Positions 1 to 10,764 of a DNA stretch of 64,000 bases are shown here, in pieces. A program made the position numbers and the translations under genes. Below the pieces are notes generated by a model that worked only from the letters and a program-made list of their open reading frames with translations, did not search any database and was not told the DNA's origin. Position 1 is the stretch's first letter; each line of letters begins with the position of its first letter. This DNA is from Megamerina dolium (Eukaryota > Arthropoda > Insecta > Diptera > Megamerinidae): the NCBI GenBank assembly GCA_963854835.1, contig OY978527.1, positions 20,090,845 through 20,154,844 on the forward strand, written 5' to 3'.

Positions 1-908
1 GCGGAACAATGTGCTAAAGTCACTTGCTGGAAGTACTTGGGGCAAAGATAAAGAGACACTGCTGGCAACGTACAAGGCGATAGGCCGCCCGATTGCGAAT
101 TATGCGGCTACAGTGTGGACTCCCCAACTTGCAGACACACACTGGTCCGGCCTGCAGTCATGCCAAAACGCAGCGATTAGGGTGATCACCGGCTGCCACC
201 TTATGTCCAGCGAGGACCACCTTCATGCGGAAACATCGTTTCTTCCTGTGAAGTCTCACAACGCGCTGCTTGCCAAACAGTTCGTGCTTGCCAAACAGTT
301 CGTGCTTGCCTGCCATGTTGCTGGGCATCCGAACAGGGACTTAATGTTGCGAGAACCGCCACCACGAAATCTACGCAGGAACGTGCAGTCGTACATTGGG
401 GAACTGGCAGACGTCATTACAGACGACCCAGCAGACTATAGGTTGGCGTTGAGATCTGTCCACTGTCGAAATCGTGGAGGAGGCGACAAGTGTTCAGCAC
501 AACATTGTGCTAGGAGGCCGTCCGCCGCCCATCTCGGTGAGGGAGCGGGAGCTGCCGCGGGCGACCAGAGCCACTCTCGCACAGCTCAGATCTGGCTGGT
601 CACGCATGTTGGCGCATTATCGCGCACGCTTGGATCCTGAGGTTCCGGACATCTGCCCACACTGTAATATTGGTCCGCACACTGTAGAACACCTCTTCGC
701 GTGTGCTGCGAATCCTACAGACCTGCGAGTTGAGGCACTATGGACGGCTCCACATGATGTTGCAAGCTTCCTGCATTTGCCGCTTCATGAGAGAGGGGAT
801 GACGGCGGCACCGATGCCAGCGGCGTCACTGACATCAACAACAACACCGATGCCAACGCCAACACCGACCCCTACAACAACACCGTTGCCAATAATGGCA
901 TTAGTTAA
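1..908 (+). pseudogene. 3' end of a non-LTR retrotransposon ORF2 (frameshifted)
   Basis: This is the C-terminal part of a reverse-transcriptase polyprotein, cut off by the window edge. The first frame (from about 11) reads motifs such as WGKDKETLLATYKAIGRP and AATVWTPQL, typical of the post-RT region of Jockey/LOA-group elements. Near 455-474 the reading moves to another frame, which gives LAQLRSGWS and then the cysteine-rich CPHCNIGPHTVEHLFAC, so there is one frameshift. The C-terminus is Asn/Thr-rich and ends with TAA at 906-908. An 18-base piece is duplicated in tandem near 268-303, giving LAKQFV twice. The exact clade is not decided. Confidence 0.8.
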
Positions 909-948
909 CATTTCCGTATTCCTGCTGCTACAACAACAACAACAACAA
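909..948 (+). repeat. 3' UTR and (CAA)n tail of the non-LTR element
   Basis: A short 3' UTR follows the stop codon and ends in a run of CAA units at about 930-948. A simple-repeat 3' tail of this kind is usual for several non-LTR clades and marks the element's end. The next 150 bases to the LTR at 1104 contain nothing I recognise. Confidence 0.65.
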
Positions 949-1103
949 CTCGTTACAATACTTTTTCGCATAATGACAAAAGCATTGCATTGCATTTAAA
1001 GAGACAAAGGTTAGAACAATTCACGTGTGAGAAAAAAGTAATTAAAATAGCTGTGACTTTATCCGTGTTAGTGCCTGTTTACATTAGATTTCCCATGAAC
1101 GGT

Positions 1104-1935
1104 TGTTGCGAGCCAAAATATGAAATATGCACATGTGCATATTTTGCCACGCGACATATTTCCCGAAATTGGGAACTACATATTTGTCAATACACATACC
1201 AGCAGTGCTCGAAGTGGTGATATACACAATCCATACTAATATTACTTATAATTGTGAAATGTCAAAACATTGCGCCAACATTGCGCAGCTGGGTGTGAAA
1301 ATGCTGACAAAGCACTTTCCCACACAATTCGTAGTTCTGCACTTACGTAAGCATACCTGCGTAAGCATACATGATAACTAAAATCACGCGGTCTATCATG
1401 TGTGAGAATATCAAAATGTTGCTTTCTCAAGTAGAATCTACACACGTGGGGAGTGCATCGGTCGGGTATATAAACACATACAAACATACACACAAGTGGT
1501 GTGAGTATATTATTGTATGTTATATGTTGGTATGTGGGAAGATTGATATGCAGCTAGTGTTAGAAAAATGGCATATAAGCTGCCAGCTTACTGAAGGCAG
1601 TGGTTGTTCAGTTGTGAGTATTACACCGAAGTGTTAGCTTTAAGAAAAGTGTAAATACTGCGCTCCTTACGAGGCCCTCCAGTATGAGTGTAAAGTTTAA
1701 GTAAAAGTGTAAATACTGCAATCCTTACGAGGCCCTCCAGTATTAGTGTAAAAGTGAACAACACCAGCAATAAAGTAGAAACCGCAAGTATCAAATAAAA
1801 GTATAAATAAAATATAATTGTTTTATTTCAGCCAAGGAGTGTGTTAGACTCGAGGGATATTTAAGAGCTTAGGTCTAGGTGTTAATATTGTGAGCTAGGT
1901 ACTTAGTAAGTGTTGTGGAAAAATAGTACACAATA
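1104..1935 (+). mobile_element. Solo LTR, family A (gypsy-type, 4-bp TSD CGGT)
   Basis: An 832-bp sequence starts TGTTGCGAGCC and ends AGTACACAATA. It is flanked on both sides by CGGT (1100-1103 and 1936-1939). A second full copy lies at 3976-4825, and minus-strand pieces lie at 29045-29415 and 42441-43086. A TATA-like ATATAAG sits at 1573-1579, and several AATAAA-like signals lie between 1770 and 1815. The 4-bp duplication fits the Ty3/gypsy superfamily. No internal region adjoins it, so it is a solo LTR left by LTR-LTR recombination. Confidence 0.85.
1573..1579 (+). promoter_or_regulatory. LTR TATA box
   Basis: ATATAAG is followed by the block GCCAGCTTACTGAAG. The same arrangement recurs in the family A copies at 4383-4390 and, inverted, near 29400, so it is the likely LTR core promoter. 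Confidence 0.5.
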
Positions 1936-2030
1936 CGGTATATCCATGAACGATGTGATCACATTAGTGCAATTGCGCCGGTTTTATTTCAACTAAAATG
2001 CTACAGTGGAATTGGAATTTTGGAATAAAG

Positions 2031-2353
2031 TAGGGCTGTGCAATTAATCGTTTGTTCAGAAATATTGATTTATCAAAGTATTCGATTAATCAAATATGAA
2101 ATTAATCGAATTATCATGATTTTGACTATTCAAAATAAAAATTATTTTTAAAAAATTTTCAAAATATTGATAATATTTCAAATATTTCATAAATAAAGAA
2201 AAAATAAAAATGAAAAGGATTGCGATTAATCAAAATTTTGATTAATCGAATAATTTCAATTTTGATAAATCATAATTTTGATCAAGCGAATTGATTTGTC
2301 GAATAATTTGATTAATCAGACTTTTTGAACAAACAATTAATCGCACAACCCTA
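2031..2353. mobile_element. MITE with about 28-bp terminal inverted repeats
   Basis: The left end reads TAGGGCTGTGCAATTAATCG and the right end is its near-perfect reverse complement, finishing GCACAACCCTA. The interior is very AT-rich, made of short ATTAATC/GATTAAT motifs, and has no coding capacity. The TIR resembles hAT-type ends. The flanks (AATAAAG and ATATAGA) are only a degenerate match, so the TSD and superfamily are uncertain. Confidence 0.7.
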
Positions 2354-2624
2354 ATATAGAACGCTTCTTATTGATGTTATCGCTTCAACGTCTAAAAATT
2401 TGTGAGCATAGTTGTCATAATCGGAACACATTGGACATAGAACATATGTCGTTGCGCCGATTTTTAATTTTGTGCAAAACTTCCATCACTTTCTTACTGC
2501 CTACTTTTCTACCTATCTCGCTCGCACAGTTGCGTCTGGGCAGGCCAATGTGAACAGGCACTAAGAAAAATTTGTTTACGTTTTGAATTTAGTTCGCACA
2601 TTTTGCACAATTAAGTGCATTAAA
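2354..2624. other. Unassigned AT-rich sequence
   Basis: I see no coding similarity, inverted repeat or second copy in this stretch between the MITE and the mariner relic. Confidence 0.4.
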
Positions 2625-3032
2625 TTAAATTTCACCAGCAAAATCATTCACCATAGTTAGGAACAGGTAGTAATCACTTGGTGCCAGGTCCGGACTATAA
2701 GGTGGATGCATAAGAACCTCCCAAACAAGCTCCCGGAGCTTACGGCGAGTCACTATCGATGTGTGTGGCCTGGCGTTGTTCTGATGGAACACAATTAATC
2801 TCCTATTGGCCAAAGCTGGCCGCTTCTGGGCGATTGCTTCCTTCAGAGCGTGGTGCATCTTTGACATCAAAATTACCGGAACGGAGTCGAGGAAACAAAA
2901 TTGCACGTGATTGGCTATTACAGTATCAGGACCATAAACACTATTCACATTGTCAGCCATCTAGCTGGTGTTTTCGCCTTTATCGAAGAAAAACTGTAAA
3001 ATATGGCGTATTTTCTCTTTACTGGTGTACAT
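2625..3032 (-). pseudogene. Mariner transposase, internally deleted relic
   Basis: Read on the minus strand from the ATG at 3032, the N-terminus gives YTSKEKIRHILQF and then an in-frame TAG just before 2960. The next segment reads VYGPDTV and then jumps to ALKEAIAQKRPALANRR, so most of the central transposase is missing. The catalytic-region motif reads HQNNARPHTS where mariners have HQDN, so the second catalytic Asp is Asn. The segment PPYSPDLAPSDYYLF follows and matches the D,D34D family. The copy cannot be active. Its TIRs were not found. Confidence 0.8.
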
Positions 3033-3243
3033 CTTCGACGCGTGCTCAAACAATACTGTGTCAAGAAATCACAAAAATGCCTGAAGAGTTTATTTAGTAC
3101 GAAATCCTATCTTTCTAACGCCATCTAGCGTAACCCGATCGCACTTATACAACGCGAGATAGAGATTACTAAAGCCATCTATTGGAAAAATAATGGATTT
3201 ATTTTTACTACGCATGGTATATTCTACTCCATAACTACTGTTG

Positions 3244-3971
3244 CCGAAGAGGTAATCGGTTACTACCGGCCTCTGAGGAATGAGTGGTATGATCAGGAGT
3301 GTCGCGATGTCGTGCAGAAAGACACCGCCTACGGAAAAACTCTACGTGCGGGTGCTACACGAGTTGTTAAGGAACTGTAAAAAGAGAATAGGAATGCGGA
3401 GAGACGTCTTTTCACGCGAGTGTAAGGAGACAAGGATGTGTAGAGACAAGAGTGAGACTCGAAAATTCTTCGTCAAGATCGAGCGTTTGAGTGACGGTTT
3501 AAATCCCAAAACCTCTGTCTGTCGTGACAACAATGGAAATCTTGTTACAGATGTTCAGAGTATACTAAGCTTTTGGAGGGAACATTTCTCCACGTTACTG
3601 AATGGCGCCGCCTCGAATAATCCTGCCAGTAGAGCAGATCTCCCGAACTTCCCAATCACGGATGATGTTGTAGAGAGGCTATTTATAGGCTAAAAAACAA
3701 CAAAGCTGCAGGTGCTGATGGCCTGACTGTCGAGTTGTTTAACACTGGAGGCGATGAGCTTCTCACCATCATGCACCAGCTCATAAGCAGAATATGGTCG
3801 ATTGAAAGAATGCCCGATGATTGGAGGCTCAGTGTTCTCTGTCCAGTACACACTGCGGTAAATCCTGGAGAACACCCAAAGAAAAACATATCGACACACA
3901 CCATCTATTTGTTGATTTTGAAGCCGCTTTCGACAATTATCTCTACGTAACAACGTCTGAGTTCGGTATTC
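3244..3971 (+). pseudogene. Endonuclease/RT retroposon, 5' half before LTR insertion
   Basis: This belongs to an APE-type non-LTR family, of the kind often annotated as craniofacial-development-protein-2-like. Shifted frames show the EN-RT linker (VCRDNNGNLVTD, FWREHFSTLLNG) and the RT start (AGADGLTVELF, MPDDWRLSVLCPV, HHLFVDFEAAFD). It stops at GIPA where the solo LTR inserted, and resumes at 4826. Related pieces lie at 17995-18730 (-), 23215-23965 (+) and 26858-27795 (-). Confidence 0.8.
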
Positions 3972-3975
3972 CTGC

Positions 3976-4825
3976 TATTGCGAGCCAAAATATAAAATAT
4001 GAACATATACAAATTTTGCCTTCCGACATATTTCCAGAAATTATGAAATAGATATTTATCCCTACACATACCAACATTGCTCATAGTTGTAATATACACA
4101 ATCCATATCAATATTTCTTATAATTGTGGAATGCCACAACATTGAGCCAACTGAGTTGCAGTTGGGAGTGAAAAAGCTGAAAAACACTTTCCCGCACAAT
4201 TCGTAGTTCTGCGCTTACCATCATAACAAAAATTACGTGGTTTACTCATGTGTATGAACATCAAAAGTTACATTTCCTACACAATGGATACATTTGTTAC
4301 ATACACACATTTGGTATGAACCGATTGGGTATTGTGGATTATAGGTTGGTAGATCTATATATGGATAGTTTTCAAAACATTGTATATAAGTTGCCAGCTT
4401 ACTGAAGACAGACGCTTTTGTGAGTTGTAAGCTTACGTTGAATAGTGAAATAGTGCAATGCTTACGAGGTCCTCCAGTATTAGAGTTTAAGTTGAAAAAT
4501 GTAATATAGCAAATAGAGAATTGAACAAGTAAAACAGAAAATATACGGGTTTCTATAATGAACTGAAAAGAAGATGAGAATATTCAAATACCTATACTTA
4601 ACTAGTGTTAAATCTCCGGAAGGACGCTCAACACTTAAGGAATTAGGACGTCGCTACCTTTTAGTTCAAGTGTCGTTTTGGTATTTTATTATTCGCTAAC
4701 AAAACGAACGTTTGGCATAGAGAGGTAGCTAGATTCAAGGGGTTTGTTAAAGGAAAAGAGTGTCGTCTAACGACTAGGGGCTAGTAGTTGGATAACGTAA
4801 TGTGGTGGAAAAATAGTACACAACA
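3976..4825 (+). mobile_element. Solo LTR, family A copy 2 (TSD CTGC)
   Basis: An 850-bp copy of the family A LTR starts TATTGCGAGCC and ends AGTACACAACA. CTGC flanks it at 3972-3975 and 4826-4829. Removing the LTR and one CTGC restores the host reading frame Gly-Ile-Pro-Ala-Lys-Leu of the retroposon RT, which proves the boundaries. The TATA box TATATAAG is at 4383-4390. Confidence 0.9.
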
Positions 4826-5296
4826 CTGCGAAGCTCATTCATCTTTGCAGAATGACACTGCATTATTCCCACTGTGTAGTGGAAATTGGGAAGGACCTCT
4901 CCCCACCGTTTAATACCGAACGGGGTTTCAGACAAGGTGATTCTTTATCGTGCGACTTTTTCAATCTTATTAGGGAGAAAATAATACGTGATGCTGATCT
5001 ACGACATAATGGCTCTATCTTCCGATGATATTGACATAAAATAATACGAGCTGCTGATCTACGACATAATGGCTCTATCTTCCGATGATATTGACATAAA
5101 CTGCATGAACACGCAAGCAGTCAGTGCAGCATTCTCAGAGTTGGAAAAAGAGTCACGTCGAATAGGTCTTACGGTGAACGAGGGCAAGACGAAGTACCTA
5201 GTATTAACAAACAAAGGGTCCCTACGCTTTTGAGGTAGTGAAGGATTTTGTCCATCTTGGAAGTAACATTACTACCAGTAATGACGATGGCTTGGA
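4826..5296 (+). pseudogene. Endonuclease/RT retroposon, 3' part after LTR insertion
   Basis: The RT resumes with AKLIHLCRMT, FRQGDSLSCDFFNL and REKIIRDADLRHNG, then VNEGKTKYL and VKDFVHLGSN in shifted frames. The YADD catalytic box region is disrupted by a 60-bp tandem duplication (4981-5100). Similarity ends near 5296 at SNDDGLDI, so the 3' end of the element is missing. Confidence 0.8.
4981..5100 (+). repeat. 60-bp tandem duplication within RT
   Basis: Bases 4981-5040 and 5041-5100 are the same 60-base unit, differing only near the start (ACGTGATGCTG versus ACGAGCTGCTG). Sixty is a multiple of three, so it does not shift the frame, but it repeats RT sequence around the active-site region. 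Confidence 0.95.
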
Positions 5297-5635
5297 TATA
5301 TTGCGAAGGATGTTCAGTTGACCCTGCAATTCGCTATTTGCATTGCAAGTCCAACCAAAAAGTCCCAATCTGCAGCCATGAACAATATTTGAAATTTACC
5401 GTTATTGGTAATGGACGTGGCTTCGTTCTTTTTATATTTTTAGCAGTTGTTCTTAGCAGTGACTTCGATCGGGTAAATTTTGCGCGTTTTTTATAGAAAA
5501 AAAACACGTTTATTTCTATGTAAACTATTTTTCTAAAGAAAAATAGTTTACTAAAAGCGGTAAGTAAATGAATATAATTTTATAAGTGTTTTATAAAAGA
5601 ATTAAGAAAAAAAAAAATTTGGGGCGTATGTGTCC
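5297..5635. other. Unassigned junction sequence
   Basis: This lies between the retroposon break and the piggyBac-like ORF. Near 5510-5560 a short inverted repeat is visible (AAACTATTTTTC and GAAAAATAGTTT). It may belong to the piggyBac 5' end. I see nothing else. Confidence 0.4.
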
Positions 5636-6560
5636 CAATAGGGTTTCATAGAGGGACACATATGTTCCAGGAGTACGTTGTGGCACACTGAGAAATAACT
5701 GCTGTTCTTCATGAAGATGGAAATGAGACCTGTGATTTTAGTGGGAACTGATTTTAGTAAAGGTAGTGAGATAACTATTTACCTCCGCCTTCCGAAACCA
5801 CTGGCAGTCATGATTCATGACACAGAAGGCAGTCAATTGACTGAAAAATCTTCTCTCTGTAATGATGACATTGACGATCAGCCTATTCCCGGTAAAGCTG
5901 TACTTGATGAACCTCCTCCAGCAACATTTGTTTAGAGGACACCGGTTAATTCTTTCATTCCCAGAGAATTGGTAACTAGACAGCGCCAATGCAAAATTTC
6001 AAAAAATATTTCACTTCGCTCCACGCCCTACGATAATTTTCGGAAATTATTTCCAAGAAGCATGTAACTGTACATCGCTCAGTGCACCAACGAGAGGCTC
6101 AAGAAAGTATCTGTAGTGGGACAGAACAGAAAAAAGGCCTTCAAACAGACTCTGGCGAAATTGACATAATGCTTGGATGCGTTTTTATTATGTCGTATAA
6201 TCAAGTACCATCGCTAAAACACTATTGGCCAAATCATGCTCCATTGAGCAACCAAATTATAAAATCAGCAATTATCGCGTGATCGTTTAGAGCACATAAT
6301 GTCTAAGATATGTGTTGCTTCTGTAGACAAGCCTTAAGCTGCAGGAAAAACCTATTATATAGGCGACTCCATAAATTGCTTAAAAAAATTTTTCAAAGCC
6401 TGCCGCTATGATAGCAGCTTCCAAAGCATCGATGAGCAAATGACATAATTCAGAGGACGTTCATCACTCAAATAATATATGCCTTTAAAACCAATAAAAC
6501 TGTGCATCAAAATGTGACTTCGTTGCGATTCTTTATCTGGATACCACTATGACATGATTA
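5636..6560 (+). pseudogene. piggyBac-like transposase relic
   Basis: An acidic N-terminal segment (EGSQLTEKSSLCNDDIDDQ) ends at a TAG, and similarity continues in shifted frames: PYDNFRKLFP, IAQCTNERLKK, HYWPNHAPLSNQI, then SIDEQMT and FRGRSSLKQYMPLKPIK. The last block is the diagnostic SIDE.M..FKGRSSLKQYMP.KP region of DDE_Tnp_1_7 (piggyBac) proteins. Several stops and frameshifts make it dead. TTAA-flanked TIRs were not confirmed, although the outer sequences share GGACACATATG-like and TGTATATGTCCC motifs in inverse orientation. Confidence 0.8.
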
Positions 6561-7194
6561 TTTACATTCATAAGTTGAATAAAATAATAAAACAAATATT
6601 ATAACCAAAAGGTTTGTTTCTGTAGTTTATACTCTGCTGGGATGTATATGTCCCACCATAAAATCCCGTTGGGATTAATAGGCCCCATCCCAAAACTCCT
6701 TTTTCCACATAAGTTATGTGCTTCGTTTGATTTTTACGCTTCTAAAGTCCCATTGTGTCTCCAAAAAGTCGAAAAAAAAGTTTGTGCAAACGCCCTGCAA
6801 AATTCGGAGCGGAAGAGATAAACTTGCACAATTTATTTAAACCACTTCTAATACAAATTTTGACAGCTGTTTTACGAGCTCATACGTTTACGAGGTTTAA
6901 GTGGTTTATGAGGGACTTAAGCGTTTGGATGAGAACCCTTAGTATAAAATCTGTTCTGTTTAACAAATAAGTGAATGCAGCCTATCTGAAAATTGTGATA
7001 CAAAAAAGGCATTAACATATTAAAGAAACAATTTTGTATTTAGTTAAAAGTGAATTTAATCAATAAACTTTATATATAAATATAATTCCGTGTTTCTTTT
7101 TCATTTAAATAGTAGAAAAGCTGTTATGGTTTACAAATAAGTGAGTGCAGCCTATCAGCTTTTAAGACTTTACGCTTTTTTCATGATTTTAATA
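6561..7194. other. Unassigned sequence with a 26-bp direct repeat
   Basis: No protein similarity is recognised. The motif ACAAATAAGTGAATGCAGCC at about 6963 recurs with one change at about 7133, roughly 170 bases later. The two copies may be remains of an element with direct terminal repeats. Confidence 0.4.
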
Positions 7195-7350
7195 TTGTTT
7201 AATGTCACAAGTGTTCTGCCGTTCGGAACCGGCTAAAATAAGTAGGTCCCTTCTAATATTGTCCAAAATTTAAGACGCACAACAGTAATGGAAGAGAAGC
7301 TCTGCCAATGAGCCCTTTGGGGCTTTATGTGCCACATATTTATTTTTTTT
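7195..7350 (+). mobile_element. SINE 3' fragment
   Basis: This 5'-truncated copy of the tRNA-derived SINE carries the 3' body (CGGAACCGGCTAAAATAAG through GCCAATGAGCCCTTTGG) and ends in an ATTTATTTTTTTTT tail. It matches the fuller copies at 41231-41610 and 29691-30045. Confidence 0.8.
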
Positions 7351-7509
7351 TTTAATAAGTTATATTCATCCCTTGTACCAATGGGCGAATCTTTTAAAGA
7401 AGTATCGTCAATGATATTCAGTTCCATTATATGTCCGCCGCCACTGCCAATTTATTCTGCATTTTGCACTTTGATCACCTGTTTGTTTTCCCTGTGTTGC
7501 TAGTATTTA

Positions 7510-7811
7510 TTTTGTCAATTTACATTTACAATCACTCTTTAATGTACTGCTACTTTAACTTGCTCTAGTGATCAGTTAAACTGGTGACTATCAAAATTGA
7601 AGGGTGAGTTTGTTGACTCTGTGTCAACAATCTTGTGTATGCTCTGTGGCAACACTCTAGAATCTTCTTTTATCGTTATCGAGTTTGTTCTCTTTCTTTC
7701 ATGTTGGTTCGTTCTGATTATCGTCTTTCCTTTTAGATGACAATCGTTTCGATACTCCCATTATACCTATTATTCACAATTAGTGATAAATAACCATCGA
7801 CACTCGTTACA
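7510..7811 (-). mobile_element. 412-like LTR, truncated (3' LTR of the decayed element)
   Basis: The sequence matches the 412-like LTRs at 25967-26394 and 54247-54684, with shared blocks such as GTTGGTTCGTTCTGATTATC, ATTCACAATTAGTGATAAA and the terminal ACTCGTTACA. It lies directly downstream, on the minus strand, of the integrase end at 7850-8267, so it is the 3' LTR. The low-coordinate end is missing. Confidence 0.75.
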
Positions 7812-7849
7812 CTGGCCTCCTCTTAACCTTGTTCGTCTCCAACAAGTCT

Positions 7850-8267
7850 CCTGATATGGCCCAAGTCGCTCCAAATGCACGTCTTTAAACTTCTTTTTAT
7901 TCCATGCACTATTGTTATAATCTCAATGAGTCTGTAATTTAGAGGACATGCCTTTCTTTCGTTGTGGATTATAAAGCATTACAAGCTCTTCTTCATAGAA
8001 CCCTTCAGAATTTGCTTTCAATTCATACCTGCCCTTCGTTTTATCGCTTATCATTTGCGATCGCTCTCTGATGAATTGATGTACTTCATCCGACTGTTTC
8101 CGCTTTTTGCTAGTGTAATTACTTTCGCTTGATCTCGCTGGTGTTGCTGCTCCAAATTTTAAATCGTTCCCAAATATTGCCACGAGTAATCCATTGGTTG
8201 ACGAATACATCGACAACTGTACTAGCGTCTTGATTAGGGATGGGGTACACTTCAGGCTTGAGGCCAT
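7850..8267 (-). pseudogene. 412-like gypsy integrase C-terminus
   Basis: On the minus strand the text runs KGRYELKANSEGFYEEELV and LYNPQRKKGMSSKLQ, then in another frame WNKKKFKDVHLERLGPYQ. This is the integrase C-terminal region before the end of pol in 412/mdg1-type elements. The homologous plus-strand segment at 18734-18957 keeps the WEGPY motif. The frame breaks near 7925 and the rest of pol is deleted, so gag sequence lies immediately upstream. Confidence 0.8.
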
Positions 8268-8399
8268 TTACTGAAGTAATCTATAACCACCAGAACATGC
8301 TTGTTCCTGCGTTCCTGAAAATGGTCCATCTATATCCACAGCAATTCCCTCAACTGGAAGCATTGTGATACTCATCTATTACTTCATTTTTCTTGCCTC

Positions 8400-9250
8400 G
8401 GGTAACACTAGATGATCATTGCTGGTTTTTCCATTTTCACTTTCCATTGCCCCGAAAAGATATGAATCTCGTAAATGCAGGCTTTGCCATTGTGCCAATT
8501 ATGCTTTGCTATTGAATTTTCTTGCTTATCTGGACGTACGCTGGATCTTCCTTTTGTTGTCCTAGAAAAATTTATTTCGGATACTTGCGTCGTAGGCGCA
8601 ATCACCTGCCATATGCCCTCTTTTTTGTCGCATATGAAACACTTACCAGTAAATTTATTTTTCTTCTCGCTTAAGGCTTCACTACTGATTTAACTGCCTG
8701 ACACACTGCTTCAACCAGATCTGTTGTTTTTGCTTCTTGTTGGCGTACTCGTGGCATTGGTCGACATATCATGACATGAGTAGGGCATGTTTAGTCTACC
8801 CATACCGTCTATTAACGCCTCTATTATTATTTTTTCGATGAATTCTTCTGAATTACTAGAGAACGCAAGATGACATAAGCGCTCGATCGATCATAATTCC
8901 ACTCAATGCAATTGACTCTTATATTCATTTACATATCTTCGCTGTAGTGTGCCCATCAGTGATTGATCTTTCTCTGGAACCATCTGCAAGACTTCTGACG
9001 CATTACTCTTCAATACCACTATTAAAGCAACAGTCTCGTCGCTATCGTCCCATTGATTCTTCGAAGTTGTTGTCTCGAACTGAAGCTTAAAAATGTTGAA
9101 TGGCGTGGTTCCATCAAATATTGTTGTCTTTAGTTTAATTGTAAGTGATTCTCCAATCACTAATCATCTAATCAGATGGTCCGTTTATCTTTAGTTGATA
9201 GAGTTCGAGCTCTAATTTCACGAACTTATCTTCCATCTCGTCATACTTGC
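8400..9250 (-). pseudogene. 412-like gypsy gag
   Basis: On the minus strand, TIFDGTTPFNIFKLQFETT and SKNQWDDSDETVALIVVLK form a capsid block shared with the gag at 25062-25343. Farther on, KCFICDKKEGIW is the start of a CCHC-type zinc knuckle with part of its spacing lost. Stops interrupt the frame. Gag followed directly by the integrase end shows that protease, RT and RNase H were lost by deletion. Confidence 0.75.
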
Positions 9251-9264
9251 ACTATGGATAGTGA

Positions 9265-9520
9265 ACATTGATCTCGGGTAAGAAGCCAGAATCACATCGT
9301 CGACTTACGACTTACGAACGAGTTCACGAAGATCTATGGAACGACCCAGATATCGTAAAGATTATGAAATACAATGAGCAAGGCGTACATCCAGATCCAG
9401 AAAATGCTAATGAAAGTCCAATAGCAAAGACATACTGGACACAATTGCAAAGTCTGCATTTGCGAGATGAATGTCTATCCCAAGCATAAGAAAGTGAAGA
9501 TGGAAAAATCACCAGTGAGC
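9265..9520 (+). pseudogene. Gypsy pol fragment (linker before integrase)
   Basis: The plus-strand frame gives HEDLWNDPDIVKIMKYNEQG and then AKTYWTQLQSLHLRDECL. This resembles the segment between RNase H and the integrase zinc domain in 412-like elements (NDPDI...W.QW.SL...DG.L). It lies back to back with the minus-strand gag, so the locus is rearranged. The stop is at 9487-9489. Confidence 0.6.
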
Positions 9521-10069
9521 TTCTAGTGGTGTGTGTGCATATATTAATGTTCCCCATATAATGTTGTAACCCCCCAACAATCTGAATTGAAGAAACAGAA
9601 AATTAACACTATTATTGGCAACCAAATGATTGGTCTTATAACCACGGGGACTCATCAAAAGGAATGTACAACTGGTTTATCCCGCTTTGTAAAGTCCTCG
9701 GCAATTTCAGAATAATTATCCGTGAATGCAATGCACTCTGCGTAGCATTTTTATATTCCCCTTGTTATAAAAATTGTAAATTAATATATCGCACCGTTAT
9801 TAATAAAAAAGGTAATTCAAAATTTTCATTTTTTGAGACTTTATTATAAAATTAAGAAACTTGTAGAGATTAACTTCAGTCAAACAGAATCCCCGATGTA
9901 AAAAAAAAAATGGTGGAGATAGATAACTCTGAATTTCTTTTTAATAAATACGCGTCTTCAAATTAATACTAATAAAGTGATTGAATTCAGCATTCACCCG
10001 ACTCTGTTCAGGATAAGCACCATAATATTACAAATTAAAATGAATTAATAAGAAATATATCTATGCTTT
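9521..10069. other. Unassigned AT-rich sequence
   Basis: I find no recognisable coding sequence, TIR or second copy here. Confidence 0.4.
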
Positions 10070-10097
10070 ACTATTATTATTATTATTATTATTATTA
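10070..10097 (-). repeat. (TTA)n, 3' tail of the I-like element
   Basis: A run of TAT/TTA units borders the low-coordinate end of the minus-strand element. Read on that strand it is (TAA)n, the 3' tail typical of I-clade elements. Confidence 0.75.
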
Positions 10098-10493
10098 AGG
10101 CTATGATGCATCGCGACCTGAAGATTGATTGATTTTAACTAGGTCCCTGGGAACTATGAATCCGTTGCCTAGGTAGTAGAGTCTGCGTCTAGCCACAGCT
10201 GGGCAATTGCAAAAAACGTGTTCTGCTGTTTCCTGCTCTTCAAGCCAGAGTCGACAGAGATCGTTGTTTACCACACCCATTTTCATCATGTGATAATTAA
10301 GTTTACAATGACCTGTTAGTACTTCAGTGTACAGTTTGATGTCTTTTCTGCTGAGGTTCAAGATAGTATCAACCTTAATATGTTCAGGGTCAATGAATCT
10401 TTTCGACTGCCGCATGTCTGTTTGGGCTCTCCAGTAATCGGTTAGACTACTTTTTTCCTTTTCTAACTTTTTCCTTTTCTGCTTAACTAACAA
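10098..10493 (-). pseudogene. I-like non-LTR element, C-terminal ORF2 end
   Basis: A 130-residue minus-strand frame shows YWRAQTDMRQSKRFI, LTGHCKLNYHMMKMGVV and the cysteine/histidine box CRLWLEEQETAEHVFCNCPA, then RRRLYYLG. This is the region after RNase H at the end of ORF2 in I-clade and related elements. It ends SSGRDAS near the (TAA)n tail. A fuller relative is at 33745-35590. The copy is 5'-truncated. Confidence 0.8.
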
Positions 10494-10761
10494 AATACTT
10501 CACAAAATATGCAAACACTTTTAATATGAATCTGCATTATCTCAAATTTCTCCAGCTGTAAATATCATCGTCTTATTCAAATTTTTATCATAAAATGAAG
10601 TAAGTCTGAACACAAAATAAAAATTCTAAATGAAATATCTTCCAATCATAAACCAAGGTATTTTACAAAACAACATAGCTAGCTTAACAATTACGTATTA
10701 TATTCCAACCTTCAGAATCGAAGTAATTCTTATTGATTTATTACAATAATGACTAAATGAC
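10494..10761. other. Unassigned sequence
   Basis: Nothing recognised between the truncated retroposon and MITE A. Confidence 0.4.
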
Positions 10762-10764
10762 TAA

